Origin: an uncultured Flavobacterium sp.
GTDB taxonomy: Bacteria > Bacteroidota > Bacteroidia > Flavobacteriales > Flavobacteriaceae
DNA: 8,987 nt
Reading direction: 5' to 3'
NCBI RefSeq assembly: GCF_946479975.1
Contig: NZ_CAMLIX010000197.1
Coordinates: forward strand, 1 to 8,987
The position numbers and the translations under genes were made by a program. Under the pieces are notes generated by a model, which was not told the DNA's origin, did not search any database, and saw only the letters and a list, made by a program, of their open reading frames with translations. Positions 1-6,468 of the stretch are shown here, piece after piece; the stretch's first letter is position 1, and every line of letters starts with the position of its first letter.

Positions 1-1428
1 GGTGAAATGGGAATGGATTATTTCCAGGAAACCAATACTATCAAACTTTTTGACGATTGCAGCTATTACAATCAAATGATTATGACAGCTGAGCAAGCGC
101 CTCGCATCATTCAAACTGCTATACAACATGCTTTAGGAAAAAAAGGTGTTGCCGTTATTGGTTTACCCGGCGATGTTTCTCAATTAAAAGCCGTTGAAAG
201 CAATATATCAACTCAGTTTTTCCATTGTAATCCAGTGATCAGACCTTCTGATGCTGAATTAAAGCAATTGGCAAAAGCCATTAATGAAAGCACAAAAATA
301 ACTTTGTTCTGTGGTATTGGAGCTGAGAAAGCACACGATCAGGTGGTGCAATTATCTCAGCATATTAAAGCTCCCGTAGGATATTCTTTCCGTGGTAAAA
401 TGAGCATTCAGCCCAATAATCCAAATGAAATAGGAATGACAGGTTTATTAGGCTTGCCTTCTGCTTATCACAGCATGCACGAATCTCATTTAGTTTTATT
501 GTTAGGAACTGATTTTCCGTATGATAAATTTATGCCTTCTGATAATAAAATCATTCAAATTGATACAAGTTCTGAACGGTTAGGTCGTAGAGCCAATCTT
601 TATATGGGATTATGCGGTGACGTTGCAGATACAATAGAAGCTTTATTGCCAATGCTGGAAATTAAAATTGATGATAGTTTTTTGAACGCACAGTTAAAAT
701 TCTACAACACGGTAAAAGAAAACATGAATACTTACGTCAATGATAATGGCGGAGAAGACACGATTCAGCCTGAATATGTTGCACATATTATTGATAAATT
801 AGCTTCTCACAATGCGATTTTTACAGTTGATACTGGAATGTCCTGCGTTTGGGGAGCCCGCTTTATTAAAGGAACAGGAGAACGAAAAATGTTAGGCTCA
901 TTTAATCACGGATCGATGGCAAACGCAATGCCAATGGCAATTGGTGCAGCTCTTGCACATCCAGAAAAACAAGTTATTGCCATGTGCGGCGATGGAGGTT
1001 TATCAATGTTATTGGGTGACTTGGCTACTATTCAACAATACAATATTCCCGTTAAAATTATTGTGTTCAACAATCGTGCTTTAGGAATGGTAAAACTAGA
1101 AATGGAAGTCAACGGTCTACCTGATAACGAAACAGATATGGTCAATCCAGATTTTGGTTTAATTGCTCAGGCAATGGGATTTCAAGGCATAAATGTTCAT
1201 AAACCAGAAGATGTTGAAACTGCAATCCAAAACGCTTTTAACCATAACGGTCCAGTCTTGTTGAATGTATTTACAAACCCAAATGCTTTGGCAATGCCTC
1301 CAAAAATAGAATGGGAACAAGTTGTTGGTATGGCAAAATCAATGACCAAATTAATGCTCGGCGGCAAGATGGACGAAGTTTTCGATACTATAAAATCTAA
1401 TTACAAACACCTTAAAGAAGGTTTATAA
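1..1428 (+). CDS. poxB: PoxB-like pyruvate dehydrogenase (quinone), 5' partial
   Basis: This is a thiamine-diphosphate and FAD flavoenzyme that decarboxylates pyruvate to acetate and CO2 and passes electrons to the membrane quinone pool (menaquinone is expected in this group). The frame is open to the left edge. Residues aligning with E. coli PoxB begin near its Glu106 (GYFQET there, DYFQET here), so about 105 N-terminal residues, including the TPP-activating glutamate region, lie outside. The ATG at 7 is therefore internal. The middle FAD domain carries RGK, GMTGLLG and LLGTDFPY. The C-terminal TPP domain has GSFNHGSMANAMP, then the metal/TPP motif GDGG (988-999) to FNN (1066-1074). The C-terminus matches the PoxB lipid-activated membrane-binding tail (GKMDEVFDTIKSNY). 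It is probably co-transcribed with the MFS gene 12 nt downstream. Other TPP enzymes of the acetolactate synthase superfamily are less likely, because the similarity runs through the PoxB-specific tail. Confidence 0.93.
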   Translation, partial: GEMGMDYFQETNTIKLFDDCSYYNQMIMTAEQAPRIIQTAIQHALGKKGVAVIGLPGDVSQLKAVESNISTQFFHCNPVIRPSDAELKQLAKAINESTKITLFCGIGAEKAHDQVVQLSQHIKAPVGYSFRGKMSIQPNNPNEIGMTGLLGLPSAYHSMHESHLVLLLGTDFPYDKFMPSDNKIIQIDTSSERLGRRANLYMGLCGDVADTIEALLPMLEIKIDDSFLNAQLKFYNTVKENMNTYVNDNGGEDTIQPEYVAHIIDKLASHNAIFTVDTGMSCVWGARFIKGTGERKMLGSFNHGSMANAMPMAIGAALAHPEKQVIAMCGDGGLSMLLGDLATIQQYNIPVKIIVFNNRALGMVKLEMEVNGLPDNETDMVNPDFGLIAQAMGFQGINVHKPEDVETAIQNAFNHNGPVLLNVFTNPNALAMPPKIEWEQVVGMAKSMTKLMLGGKMDEVFDTIKSNYKHLKEGL

Positions 1429-1440
1429 ATTTGTACTACT

Positions 1441-2703
1441 ATGGATAACAACAGTACAAAATCGTACACCAAATATTATGTGATTGCCTGGGTATTTGGT
1501 CTTGTTTTTTACTTTTTAGATTATGTAATACGTTCTGCTCCTGCGGTTATGCTGCCAGAACTTTCACAGAATTTCTCGGTTGATGAAATTAGATTAGTTA
1601 CCATTATTGGCACCTATTATTATACGTATTCGACTTGTAGTTTAATTGCCGGAATTGCACTCGATCGATTTGGAGCCAAATATTCTCTATTTGCGGGAGC
1701 TCTTATTTTAGGAATTGGCTGCTTATTTTTCATGATTTCAAGTCAGTTTACAGGTGTTGTGGGCAGATTGTTTCAGGGTGCCGGATGTGCTTTTGCTTTT
1801 CCGGGCTGCGTGTATCTTGCCAGCAAAGGTTTTTCAGCAAAATCTTTGGCAACTGCAATTGGATTCACACAATGTCTTGGAATGCTTGGAGGTTCTGCCG
1901 GACAATTTGTGGTTGGTCCCTGGATAGAAAAAGGAATGAATATTGATACTTTTTGGATCTCAATTGGAATTTTTACCATAATTGTTGCTTTTGCTCTTTG
2001 GTTTATAACTCCAGCTGACAGAAAAGAGAAAAAAGCAGAAAGTAATATAAAAAAGCAAAGTCTTCTAGAACCTTACAAAATTGTTTTTAGCAATCCACAA
2101 TCTTGGTTCTGTGGTATAATATCTGGATTGCTATTTGCGCCCACCACTATATTTGCCATGACTTGGGCTGTTGACTTTTTTCAAAAAGATCGCGCCTTCG
2201 ATTTTCATACCGCAACTATTTCAAGTGCGATGGTAGCTTTTGGCTGGGTATTCGGATGTCCCATTTTAGGATATATTACAGACCAACTAAAAAGGCGAAA
2301 ACCAGTTTTAGTAGCTGGAGCTCTATTGATGATTATAACACTAATCCAATTATTGTATTTTCCAAATCTACTAGTTACTAAATACAGTATGTTTTTATTG
2401 GGTGTCGGTTCTGGAGCGGCTATGATTCCTTACTCGATAATTAAAGAAGCAAATCCAGATAACGTAAAAGGAAGTGCAACAGGAGCAATCAATTTTATAA
2501 CCTTTGGAGTAACAACGCTTTTAAGTCCGTTATTCAGTCGTTTGTTTGGGCAAACATTAAATCATACTCTTGACAAGACAGTGCATTTTCAGCAAGCTGG
2601 TTTATTTTGGATTGTTGGAATTGCAATAGCGGTTTTAATCAGTTTTCTGTTGAAAGAAACAGGAGAAGGAAAACCATCAAATTCTGGTAAAGTCATTATA
2701 TAA
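1441..2703 (+). CDS. Major facilitator superfamily transporter
   Basis: A 420-residue inner-membrane secondary transporter with about 12 predicted helices in two halves. The two halves are joined by a basic cytoplasmic loop (residues ~191-220, rich in K and E). The MFS motif A is seen after helix 2 (G71-x3-D75-R76-x-G78), and a degenerate copy follows helix 8 (G277YITDQLKRRK). An arginine in helix 4 (R109, GRLFQGAG) is typical of the superfamily. The N-terminal FYFLDYVIRSAPAVM segment resembles a group of MFS proteins common in Bacteroidota and intracellular Proteobacteria, some of which import amino acids or organic acids. That link is from memory and does not fix the substrate. The ATG lies 12 nt after poxB with no Shine-Dalgarno, as usual in this phylum. 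The arrangement suggests an operon and a substrate linked to pyruvate or acetate metabolism, which is inference. Confidence 0.88.
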   Translation: MDNNSTKSYTKYYVIAWVFGLVFYFLDYVIRSAPAVMLPELSQNFSVDEIRLVTIIGTYYYTYSTCSLIAGIALDRFGAKYSLFAGALILGIGCLFFMISSQFTGVVGRLFQGAGCAFAFPGCVYLASKGFSAKSLATAIGFTQCLGMLGGSAGQFVVGPWIEKGMNIDTFWISIGIFTIIVAFALWFITPADRKEKKAESNIKKQSLLEPYKIVFSNPQSWFCGIISGLLFAPTTIFAMTWAVDFFQKDRAFDFHTATISSAMVAFGWVFGCPILGYITDQLKRRKPVLVAGALLMIITLIQLLYFPNLLVTKYSMFLLGVGSGAAMIPYSIIKEANPDNVKGSATGAINFITFGVTTLLSPLFSRLFGQTLNHTLDKTVHFQQAGLFWIVGIAIAVLISFLLKETGEGKPSNSGKVII

Positions 2704-2744
2704 AAAAATAAGGTAAAGTCAAAACTGGCTTTACCTTATTTTTT
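2703..2744. terminator. Bidirectional intrinsic terminator between convergent genes
   Basis: The arms AATAAGGTAAAGTC (2707-2720) and GGCTTTACCTTATT (2727-2740) pair over 14 bp with one G-T wobble, around a 6-nt loop. An A-run lies on the left (2702-2708) and a T-run on the right (2739-2744), so the hairpin ends with U-rich RNA when read from either side. It begins at the stop codon of the MFS gene and touches the stop codon of the opposing secreted-protein gene, so it probably serves both. Confidence 0.85.
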
Positions 2745-3459
2745 ATTGCTCTTTTGTCACAACAATCGAAGCTTTAAATCCAGCAGCCAGATTGTCCCAA
2801 TAATCGCTTGTTACCATTGTGCCTTTATCATCAAAAACTTGAATTTCTGCGGTGTTACCTCCAAGTGTTCCAATATTTAAAGCTTCAAAATCCAGTTTAT
2901 TAAATCCTGGAGTAAGGTTAATTTTAACTTGTTGAAAATTAGCATCCAATAAAAGTTTGTCCCGAATTACATTATCATTTGAAGATACTTTTACCAAATC
3001 GCCGTCAATTGCTCCAAAATCACGGAATTTAACAATAAAGAATTCTGATTTGGTTTTGAAATCACCTAAAGAAATATTTCTTTTTACTAAAACCCCGCGA
3101 CCTTCTTTAAGCCCAGCGTCTTTAAGTGCTTTATTCAAATCTTTTTCCATTTTACCTACATAACGATCTCCTGGATTAGCAAAATCGGTTTCGGTTGACA
3201 TCGTAAATTTGCTTTTTTCTTCTCCAATTTGAAACTTTGATTTTGGAGTTATAGTAGTATTTTCAAAAACATTCGGTGTTTTTATTCCAGGAATATTACT
3301 GACATCTGCCTGTGGATCTTTTACCTCAGGAATGGGATTTTTTTTGGGTTTAGCACTAAACTTAGGCGCAGGAATGGCTTTGAATTTAGAATTAAATTCA
3401 CCTTGGGCTGATACTGACAATGCAGTAAAAAACAATATGAAAAATAAAATCTGCTTCAT
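2743..3459 (-). CDS. Secreted protein of unknown function
   Basis: A 238-residue protein that I do not recognise as a named family. It starts with a clear Sec signal peptide (MKQILFFILFFTALSVSAQ), likely cut after Ala18. Next comes a Pro/Lys-rich low-complexity stretch (residues ~27-75: KFKAIPAPKFSAKPKKNPIP and on). A conserved-looking segment follows around 85-130 (ANPGDRYVGKMEKDLNKALKDAGLKEGRG). The C-terminal ~95 residues (141-236) look like a beta-sandwich: FRDFGAIDGDLV, GFNKLDFEALN, GNTAEIQVFDDKG, then a final WDNLAAGFKASIVV strand. I have an impression of similar modules in other exported Bacteroidota proteins, but cannot name one. It is probably periplasmic or outside the cell, with no lipobox and no clear type IX sorting tail. 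It is a single-gene unit with its own promoter candidate and shares a terminator with the MFS gene. Confidence 0.85.
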   Translation of the reverse strand: MKQILFFILFFTALSVSAQGEFNSKFKAIPAPKFSAKPKKNPIPEVKDPQADVSNIPGIKTPNVFENTTITPKSKFQIGEEKSKFTMSTETDFANPGDRYVGKMEKDLNKALKDAGLKEGRGVLVKRNISLGDFKTKSEFFIVKFRDFGAIDGDLVKVSSNDNVIRDKLLLDANFQQVKINLTPGFNKLDFEALNIGTLGGNTAEIQVFDDKGTMVTSDYWDNLAAGFKASIVVTKEQ

Positions 3460-3500
3460 TGAATGGGTATTATCGACTCGGCTTTTATATAGACTTAAAG

Positions 3501-3508
3501 CAAAAATA
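3501..3508 (-). promoter_or_regulatory. Candidate -7 box for the secreted-protein gene
   Basis: Read on the minus strand this is TATTTTTG, a full match to the Bacteroidota -7 consensus TAnnTTTG. It lies about 42 nt upstream of the ATG, which would give a leader of roughly 35 nt. No convincing TTG -33 element is seen at the usual distance, so this rests on the -7 box alone. Confidence 0.45.
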
Positions 3509-3600
3509 ATATAATTTGTTTACGCACTTTCACTTTAAGTATTTTATAACAATAATTTGGGCTAATTTTTAGAATCAAAAAACCTGCCAAATAATTGATA

Positions 3601-3634
3601 AAAAAAACCGACTTGTTAGAACAAGTCGGTTTTT
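3601..3634 (-). terminator. Intrinsic terminator for the triple-repeat lipoprotein gene
   Basis: Perfect arms ACCGACTTGTT (3607-3617) and AACAAGTCGGT (3620-3630) are extended by A-T pairs to 3603 and 3634. They form a strong short-loop hairpin. Read on the minus strand, the hairpin is followed by a run of eight T's ending near 3600. It starts 33 nt after the stop codon of the lipoprotein gene. The right side also has five T's, so weak termination on the plus strand is possible. Confidence 0.88.
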
Positions 3635-3666
3635 GTAAATATTGTTTGAACTTATATTCAACAATC

Positions 3667-4755
3667 TTATTTATTTCTAATAACTTTTGCGGTTAAAGTT
3701 TCAGGAACAATTGTTGCTCCAGTACCGTAAACTATCCCGATATAACCATCATAAATGGCAGGTCCAAAAGCGTCAAAAGATAATATATTTTCATATTCTT
3801 TTCCATTTGTATCCTTTATACTAAATCTAACCGAAAATGTATTACCATAATTGATAAAATTACCAGAATTGATAGCACTATTATTAAATATATTTTGAAT
3901 CGAAAAATTAATATAAACCCAATCCTTTTTATATTCTGCCTTCTTAATGTTCACTGCTAGATCACAAGTTTTATACACATCAGCTGAATATGAAGTATCT
4001 AGTGATTTTTCACCATAAATAACTATTCCCTTTGCAGTTGAAGCGTCGAATGTTCTTCCTTCACAGCATTCGAAAGTTATCCAACTATTAACACTAGTTC
4101 CTCCCGCTATATAATCCCAACTAAACACTTTGTTATATATATTTCCATCTGAATCTTTTACAATTAAATTAGCAGAATACAACGAACCAGAGTTAACAAA
4201 TCCAATATTTGTATTATTTTTAAGACTGTAAAAAATCTTTATTCTATTACCGTAAACTTCTTTCTTAGTAATCGTAAAAGCAAAATCACAAGTATTAAAT
4301 TTTTCTATTGCTGGAAGTGCTGCATAATCTTCATCAGTAATTTCACCAGTTAAGGTTGATTCATCTATTTTTTTCCCTTTGCAATAATCTACCATCACAT
4401 AAGAAGCGATAGTTTTACCTGCTGCTAGACCATTCAAAACAACTGTACTTTTAAATGGTTCGCCATCAAAATCTTTTACAACAAACTTAGCTGAAAATTT
4501 ACTATTGTTATTAGCGAATTTTTTGTCTGAAATGTTTTGAATAGTATAATCAACTCTTAATCTACCAGAAATAATTCGTTGCTTAGTAATCGTTAAAACA
4601 AGATCGTTATTCTTAGATGGTTTTGTTTTTCCAGTTACTGTAGTAGCTTCAACAGCTTTAGCATCAATAGTATCAGCTTCACAACTTGTCAGTAAAACTG
4701 ACGCACTAGCTAATAGCGTTAAACTGAATACTTTTAAAAAACGTAATTTTTTCAT
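3667..4755 (-). CDS. Lipoprotein with three tandem beta-rich repeats
   Basis: A 362-residue protein of unknown function. It has a type II signal peptide with a lipobox ending LLTS|C25, so it should be lipid-anchored. CEAD after the cut site is only weakly acidic, so export to the cell surface is uncertain. The rest is three copies of a ~100-residue unit: about 49-139, 154-248 and 262-358. Each copy has, in order, a D(L/F)xxxI(T/K)K start, a basic or aromatic strand, an xxN(S/Y)G/N-type turn, an (V/I)KDxDGxxY/F hairpin (KD at 94, 200 and 314), and a closing strand such as VDYCKG or FECCEG. The layout suggests Ig-like or CARDB-like beta-sandwiches, but this is inference. Cys125/Cys156 and Cys230-231/Cys264 flank the two unit junctions, while the first unit lacks a leading Cys and the last lacks the closing Cys. 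It is a single-gene unit with its own terminator and a long candidate leader. The family could be adhesive or structural, but nothing shows this directly. Confidence 0.85.
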   Translation of the reverse strand: MKKLRFLKVFSLTLLASASVLLTSCEADTIDAKAVEATTVTGKTKPSKNNDLVLTITKQRIISGRLRVDYTIQNISDKKFANNNSKFSAKFVVKDFDGEPFKSTVVLNGLAAGKTIASYVMVDYCKGKKIDESTLTGEITDEDYAALPAIEKFNTCDFAFTITKKEVYGNRIKIFYSLKNNTNIGFVNSGSLYSANLIVKDSDGNIYNKVFSWDYIAGGTSVNSWITFECCEGRTFDASTAKGIVIYGEKSLDTSYSADVYKTCDLAVNIKKAEYKKDWVYINFSIQNIFNNSAINSGNFINYGNTFSVRFSIKDTNGKEYENILSFDAFGPAIYDGYIGIVYGTGATIVPETLTAKVIRNK

Positions 4756-4787
4756 TTTGTTAAATTTATATTTAAAGGGTTATATAC

Positions 4788-4813
4788 AGACTTTAGTAAA
4801 AAGTCTTTTTTTT
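4788..4813 (+). terminator. Hairpin plus T-run, plus-strand terminator-like, orphan
   Basis: The arms AGACTTT (4788-4794) and AAAGTCT (4800-4806) enclose a 5-nt loop and are followed on the plus strand by eight T's (4806-4813). No plus-strand gene lies upstream before the MFS gene. It could stop antisense transcripts that cross the lipoprotein gene, or act as a hairpin in that gene's leader, 33-51 nt upstream of its ATG on the minus strand. Confidence 0.4.
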
Positions 4814-4911
4814 ATTTGTTTTTTTAATCAACTAAATAGATCTGAAAAAGAAAATTATTGAATTTGAAACTCAGTACTAAATAATAAAACAAATCTTACA
4901 ATTAATTTTTG

Positions 4912-4919
4912 CAAATATA
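4912..4919 (-). promoter_or_regulatory. Candidate -7 box for the lipoprotein gene
   Basis: Minus-strand TATATTTG fits TAnnTTTG exactly, and no other full match occurs nearer the gene. It would give a 5' leader of about 150 nt containing the 4788-4806 hairpin. No good -33 TTG is seen at 17-23 nt, so confidence is limited. Confidence 0.35.
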
Positions 4920-5099
4920 AGATTATATTTATAAAAAAAACAGGATTATCAATTTTTATAAGTTTTTATCTATTATGTATCATTTTATGAACATAACTTT
5001 TATTATTCAATAAAAATTTAACAAAGCTTTCACTTTGACTATAAGCAACTTATTCTTAACTTCAAGACTTTATTCTACCATTTAAAAAATCTTAAGAAA

Positions 5100-6026
5100 A
5101 TGGATTATATTGATTACTATAAAGCATTAGATATTTCTAAATCTGCAACAGAGGCAGAAATAAAGAAAGCTTATCGAAAACTAGCTCGTAAATACCATCC
5201 TGATTTAAATCCGAATGATAAAGAGGCAGAGAAAAAATTCAAGGAAATTAATGAGGCAAATGAAGTTTTAAGCAATCCAGAAAACCGAAAAAAATACGAT
5301 AAATACGGTAAAGACTGGAAACATGCTGATGAATTTGAAAAAGCAGGCTACGACCCAAACCAGCAGCAGAGTAGACAACAAAGCAGTTCTCAATATTCGG
5401 GAGGTGATTTTTCTGGCTTTGGCGGAGGTGATTTTTCTGAAAGTGATTTTTCCGATTTCTTCAATTCGATGTATGGCGGTGGACGAAGCAGAGCGCAGTC
5501 TAAATATAGAGGACAAGATTTTAATGCCGAATTAGAATTAGATCTTAAAGCTGCTTACACCACACACAAACAAAATTTGACCGTAAACGGAAAAAACATT
5601 CGAATTACGATTCCGGCCGGCGTAGAAAATGGACAGATTATTAAAATTCCAAATCACGGCGGACCTGGAGTAAACGGCGGTCCAAATGGTGATTTATTTA
5701 TCACTTTTTTAATTGCCAATGATTCCGATTTTAAACGTGAAGGCAATAATTTATACGCCGATGCACCGCTAGATTTATACACGGCTATTTTAGGCGGAGA
5801 AACTCATATTAATACTTTTGATGGAAAAGTAAAAATTAAAGTCCCTCCTGGAACACAGTCAGGTACAAAGGTAAAACTTAAGGGAAAAGGATTTCCTGTC
5901 TATAAAAAGGAAAACCAATTTGGCGATTTATACATTACATATACGATCAAACTTCCAACAAAATTGTCGGATAAAGAAAAAGAATTATTTGAAGAACTAG
6001 CAAAACTTAGAAATCATGAAAAATAG
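5100..6026 (+). CDS. cbpA: CbpA-type DnaJ/Hsp40 co-chaperone
   Basis: A 308-residue cytoplasmic co-chaperone that stimulates the DnaK ATPase and delivers clients, similar in length to E. coli CbpA (306). The J domain fills residues 1-70 with the essential HPD at 33-35 and a basic helix II (KKAYRKLARKYH). A Gly/Phe/Ser/Gln linker follows (about 71-130), with GGDFS written twice by a 16-bp direct repeat. CTD-I (about 138-205) and CTD-II (about 213-290, FDGKVKIKVPPGTQSGTKVKL) complete it. The four CxxCxGxG zinc-finger motifs of class A DnaJ are absent, so it is class B. The start is set by the MDYIDYYKAL opening of the J domain. No Shine-Dalgarno is seen. Its 3' end overlaps cbpM by 11 nt. In E. 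coli CbpA also binds curved DNA, but nothing here tests that. Confidence 0.95.
   Translation: MDYIDYYKALDISKSATEAEIKKAYRKLARKYHPDLNPNDKEAEKKFKEINEANEVLSNPENRKKYDKYGKDWKHADEFEKAGYDPNQQQSRQQSSSQYSGGDFSGFGGGDFSESDFSDFFNSMYGGGRSRAQSKYRGQDFNAELELDLKAAYTTHKQNLTVNGKNIRITIPAGVENGQIIKIPNHGGPGVNGGPNGDLFITFLIANDSDFKREGNNLYADAPLDLYTAILGGETHINTFDGKVKIKVPPGTQSGTKVKLKGKGFPVYKKENQFGDLYITYTIKLPTKLSDKEKELFEELAKLRNHEK
5400..5439 (+). repeat. 16-bp direct repeat inside the cbpA linker
   Basis: GGAGGTGATTTTTCTG occurs at 5400-5415 and again at 5424-5439, a 24-bp (8-codon) period that encodes two GGDFS units. A degenerate third copy (AGTGATTTTTCCG) follows. It keeps frame, so copy-number changes would lengthen or shorten the flexible linker without a frameshift. 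Confidence 0.75.
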
Positions 6027-6321
6027 AAATTTAATCCAGATAAAGCAGTTTTGTTTGTATCATGAAATCGAAAATTCTTTTATAACAGAACTTCATAATT
6101 ATGGTCTGATTCAAATTATTTTAGAAGAAAATGATGAATTTCTGGAACCTGAACAGCTTCCAACGGTAGAAAAAATGATTCGCATGCATTATGATCTCAA
6201 AATTAATCTTGAGGGAATTGATGCGATCGCTAATCTTTTAAGTAAAATAGAATCTCTGCAACAAAACATAAATACCATGCAGAATAGGCTTCGTCTTTAT
6301 GAACAGAAAGAAATAGAGTAA
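6016..6321 (+). CDS. cbpM: CbpM-like modulator of the CbpA co-chaperone
   Basis: A 101-residue protein, exactly the length of E. coli CbpM, which binds the J domain of CbpA and inhibits its co-chaperone and DNA-binding activities. The N-terminal part is MerR-HTH-like (IQIKQFCLYHEIENSFITEL, then GLIQ), matching the ITEFCLHTGISEEELNEI pattern of CbpM. The middle has RMHYDLKINLEGIDAIANLL, aligning with [20 protein letters not shown]. The C-terminal helix (IESLQQNINTMQNRLRLYEQ) looks like a short coiled coil. The ATG sits inside the last codons of cbpA in another frame with an 11-nt overlap, which points to translational coupling. The pair is closed by a terminator 15 nt downstream. Confidence 0.9.
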   Translation: MKNRNLIQIKQFCLYHEIENSFITELHNYGLIQIILEENDEFLEPEQLPTVEKMIRMHYDLKINLEGIDAIANLLSKIESLQQNINTMQNRLRLYEQKEIE

Positions 6322-6335
6322 CGTTTTAATATCAC

Positions 6336-6374
6336 AAAAAAGCTTGATTTTCAATTTGATTTCAAGCTTTTTTT
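6336..6374 (+). terminator. Intrinsic terminator of the cbpA-cbpM operon
   Basis: The arms AAAAAAGCTTGA (6336-6347) and TCAAGCTTTTTT (6362-6373) are perfectly complementary around a 14-nt loop. A run of eight T's (6367-6374 region) trails the right arm. Its position just after cbpM, with the next gene 95 nt further on, supports termination here. Confidence 0.82.
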
Positions 6375-6402
6375 AATGGCTGTCAGAAGCATAATTCTTA
6401 AA

Positions 6403-6430
6403 TTGCGACATCTTAATTAACTTGAATTTG
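6403..6430 (+). promoter_or_regulatory. Candidate promoter of the Rid-family gene
   Basis: TTG (6403-6405) and TGAATTTG (6423-6430) are 17 nt apart. This resembles the Flavobacterium -33 TTG / -7 TAnnTTTG arrangement with one mismatch in the -7 box. The start of transcription would fall near 6437, giving a leader of about 32 nt. The 16-bp palindrome at 6428-6443 overlaps the end of the -7 box and the predicted start. Confidence 0.45.
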
Positions 6431-6443
6431 GTTTTAAAACCAA
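6428..6443. promoter_or_regulatory. Perfect 16-bp palindrome, candidate operator
   Basis: TTGGTTTTAAAACCAA reads the same on both strands and lies across the predicted start of transcription of the Rid-family gene. A second inverted pair, GAATTTG (6424-6430) and CAAATTC (6448-6454), surrounds it on nearly the same centre. A dimeric repressor site is plausible, and no regulator gene is adjacent. Confidence 0.4.
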
Positions 6444-6468
6444 CAATCAAATTCGCAAAACATAAAAA

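Larger units (their letters stand above)
4756..5099. other. AT-rich divergent intergenic region
   Basis: This 344-nt gap separates the divergent lipoprotein and cbpA genes. It is very AT-rich, with many A or T runs and no plausible coding frame. It holds the orphan hairpin (4788-4813) and the minus-strand -7 candidate (4912-4919). For cbpA the only near match to TAnnTTTG is TCACTTTG at about 5030-5037, one mismatch and no -33 partner, so I do not list it as a promoter. Nothing else was recognised. Confidence 0.7.

Noticed and set aside
7..9. ATG at 7 as the start of poxB
   Set aside because: The frame is open to the left edge and the sequence around it aligns with the interior of PoxB (near residue 106), so the real start is outside the window.
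3332..3514. Plus-strand open frame of 60 codons opposite the secreted-protein start
   Set aside because: It is the antisense of the signal peptide and promoter region of a well supported gene and shows no motif.
5027..5037. TCACTTTG as the cbpA promoter
   Set aside because: It has one mismatch in a key position of the -7 box and no -33 partner, in a region so AT-rich that near matches are expected.
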